Assembly (NCBI GenBank): GCA_002364215.1
Contig: DEXQ01000011.1
Coordinates: 62,001-126,000 of the forward strand
DNA: 64,000 nt
Source: Aequorivita sp. UBA3180
Lineage (GTDB): Bacteria; Bacteroidota; Bacteroidia; Flavobacteriales; Flavobacteriaceae
Reading direction: 5' to 3'
The translations under genes and the position numbers were made by a program. Position 1 is the first letter of the stretch. The number at the start of each line of letters is the position of its first letter. Of this stretch, positions 62,895-64,000 are shown piece after piece. Under the pieces are notes generated by a model. It had not been told where the DNA came from. It made no database searches and worked only from the letters and a program-made list of their open reading frames with translations.

Positions 62895-64000
62895 ATGAAA
62901 ATTAAAAAAGTGTTGGTTGCTAATCGTGGCGAAATAGCCATTCGAGTTTTACGCGCTTGTTCAGAAATAAATTTAAAAACAGTTGCCGTTTACACTTACG
63001 AAGACCGCTATTCGCAACATCGTTACAAAGCTGACGAATCTTACCAAATTGGCGAAAACGACCAACCTTTAAAACCGTATTTAGACGGTAATGCCATAAT
63101 TGCATTGGCAAAATCTAAAGGCGTAGATGCCATTCATCCCGGATACGGATTTTTATCCGAAAACTCTGAATTTGCCCGAAATTGCGCAAAAAACGGACTG
63201 GTATTTATAGGGCCAGACCCGAAGGTTATGGACGCTTTGGGCGATAAAATTACCGCCAAAAAAATTGCCGAAAAATGCAATGTTCCCATTATAAAAAGCA
63301 ATACAAAAAAACTTACTTCACTTAAAGTTGCACTTTCTGAAGCAGCTACCATTGGCTACCCATTAATGTTGAAAGCGGCTTCCGGTGGTGGTGGACGCGG
63401 CATGCGTATTGTTAGAAATAACGACGATCTAAAAAATAATTTTGAATCTGCCCGAAGCGAATCGCTTAACGCATTTGGAGACGACACAATGTTTCTCGAA
63501 AAATATGTGGAAGATCCCAAGCATTTAGAAGTGCAAATTGTGGCAGATAACCACGGTACCATTCGCCATTTGTTTGAACGCGATTGCTCTGTACAAAGAA
63601 GGCACCAAAAAGTTATTGAAGTTGCGCCTTCGTATAACGTTTCAAAAAAAGTAAAAGATGCTCTTTATAAATACGCTTTAAAAATTGCAGAAGAGGTAAA
63701 ATACAACAATGTAGGTACCGTAGAATTTTTGGTAGATAAAGACGATAATGTGTTCTTTATCGAGGTAAATCCGCGCATTCAAGTAGAACACACAGTTACC
63801 GAAATGGTAACGGGAATAGACCTTATAAAAACGCAAATTTTTATTGCCGGCGGGTATAAACTTTCAGACAAACAAATTAAAATTTACGATCAGGAATCGC
63901 TTGCAACCTATGGTTTCGCCATGCAATGCCGATTAACTACCGAAGATCCCGAAAACAATTTTACCCCAGATTACGGAACCATTACAACCTACAGAAGTGC
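62895..64000 (+). CDS. pyc: Pyruvate carboxylase, N-terminal part, cut by the right edge
   Basis: The frame is open from ATG 62895 to the window end (368 codons). It holds the biotin carboxylase part: VLVANRGEIAIRVLRAC, the pyruvate-carboxylase type YTYEDRYSQHRYKADESY, HPGYGFLSEN, the ATP-grasp loop KAASGGGGRGMRIV near residue 160, and VEVNPRIQVEHTVTE-like FIEVNPRIQVEHTVTEM near 290. It uses ATP and bicarbonate to carboxylate biotin, then pyruvate to oxaloacetate. The single long chain type (PYC) rather than AccC is chosen from the YEDRYSQHR and PLKPYLD segments; the missing C-terminus would confirm it. Confidence 0.85.
   Translation, partial: MKIKKVLVANRGEIAIRVLRACSEINLKTVAVYTYEDRYSQHRYKADESYQIGENDQPLKPYLDGNAIIALAKSKGVDAIHPGYGFLSENSEFARNCAKNGLVFIGPDPKVMDALGDKITAKKIAEKCNVPIIKSNTKKLTSLKVALSEAATIGYPLMLKAASGGGGRGMRIVRNNDDLKNNFESARSESLNAFGDDTMFLEKYVEDPKHLEVQIVADNHGTIRHLFERDCSVQRRHQKVIEVAPSYNVSKKVKDALYKYALKIAEEVKYNNVGTVEFLVDKDDNVFFIEVNPRIQVEHTVTEMVTGIDLIKTQIFIAGGYKLSDKQIKIYDQESLATYGFAMQCRLTTEDPENNFTPDYGTITTYRS

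Overview
The window reads as a Flavobacteriaceae-type (Bacteroidota) chromosome segment. The base composition is AT-rich. Flavobacterial -7 boxes (TAnnTTTG) occur upstream of genes and Shine-Dalgarno sites are mostly weak. Two secreted proteins end in a type IX secretion (T9SS) type A sorting domain. A flexirubin-type pigment cluster fills the left half. The genus cannot be fixed from the sequence alone.

Positions 1-29964 are one closely packed minus-strand array (most junctions overlap or are under 20 bp) plus a divergent flavoenzyme gene at 30066. It encodes a flexirubin-type aryl polyene / dialkylresorcinol pathway. A histidine/tyrosine ammonia-lyase probably makes the 4-hydroxycinnamate starter. 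Two acyl carrier proteins, three intact KAS-II-type ketosynthases, a chain-length-factor-like partner, a half-length ketosynthase fold, a ketoreductase and three hot-dog dehydratase-like subunits build the polyene. DarB and DarA make the dialkylresorcinol. A methyltransferase and a halogenase-like flavoenzyme are candidates for tailoring. Lipoprotein-handling, ABC and MMPL proteins look like the export and assembly machinery. Several unrelated acyl-transfer folds (BtrH-like, LpxL-like, PlsC fused to MMPL, C45) are candidates for the ester linkage. No aryl-CoA ligase or phosphopantetheinyl transferase is visible; the array runs off the left edge, so they may lie there or elsewhere. The four widest gaps inside the array (88-138 bp) each hold a repeat element.

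Positions 31307-41649 hold secreted proteins of unknown function, a tRNA-Gln(TTG) with its own terminator, a very large GT-C/DUF2723 membrane protein, a second NodB deacetylase, a beta-rich surface protein, an atypical thioredoxin-like protein and a membrane metallophosphoesterase.

Positions 41751-47127 form a small N-glycan utilisation module: secreted GH92 mannosidase, Tat-type glycosylasparaginase, FucP-like sugar transporter. They are followed by a TPR sensor kinase / LytTR regulator pair and a small four-helix membrane protein.

Positions 50541-55142 carry cyanophycin synthetase, cyanophycinase and an isoaspartyl peptidase, which together can store and recycle an Asp-Arg polymer. DNA polymerase I follows, then two tandem paralogous T9SS cargo proteins built of seven repeats each, an unknown protein with a kinase-like signature, and the 5' part of pyruvate carboxylase running off the right edge.
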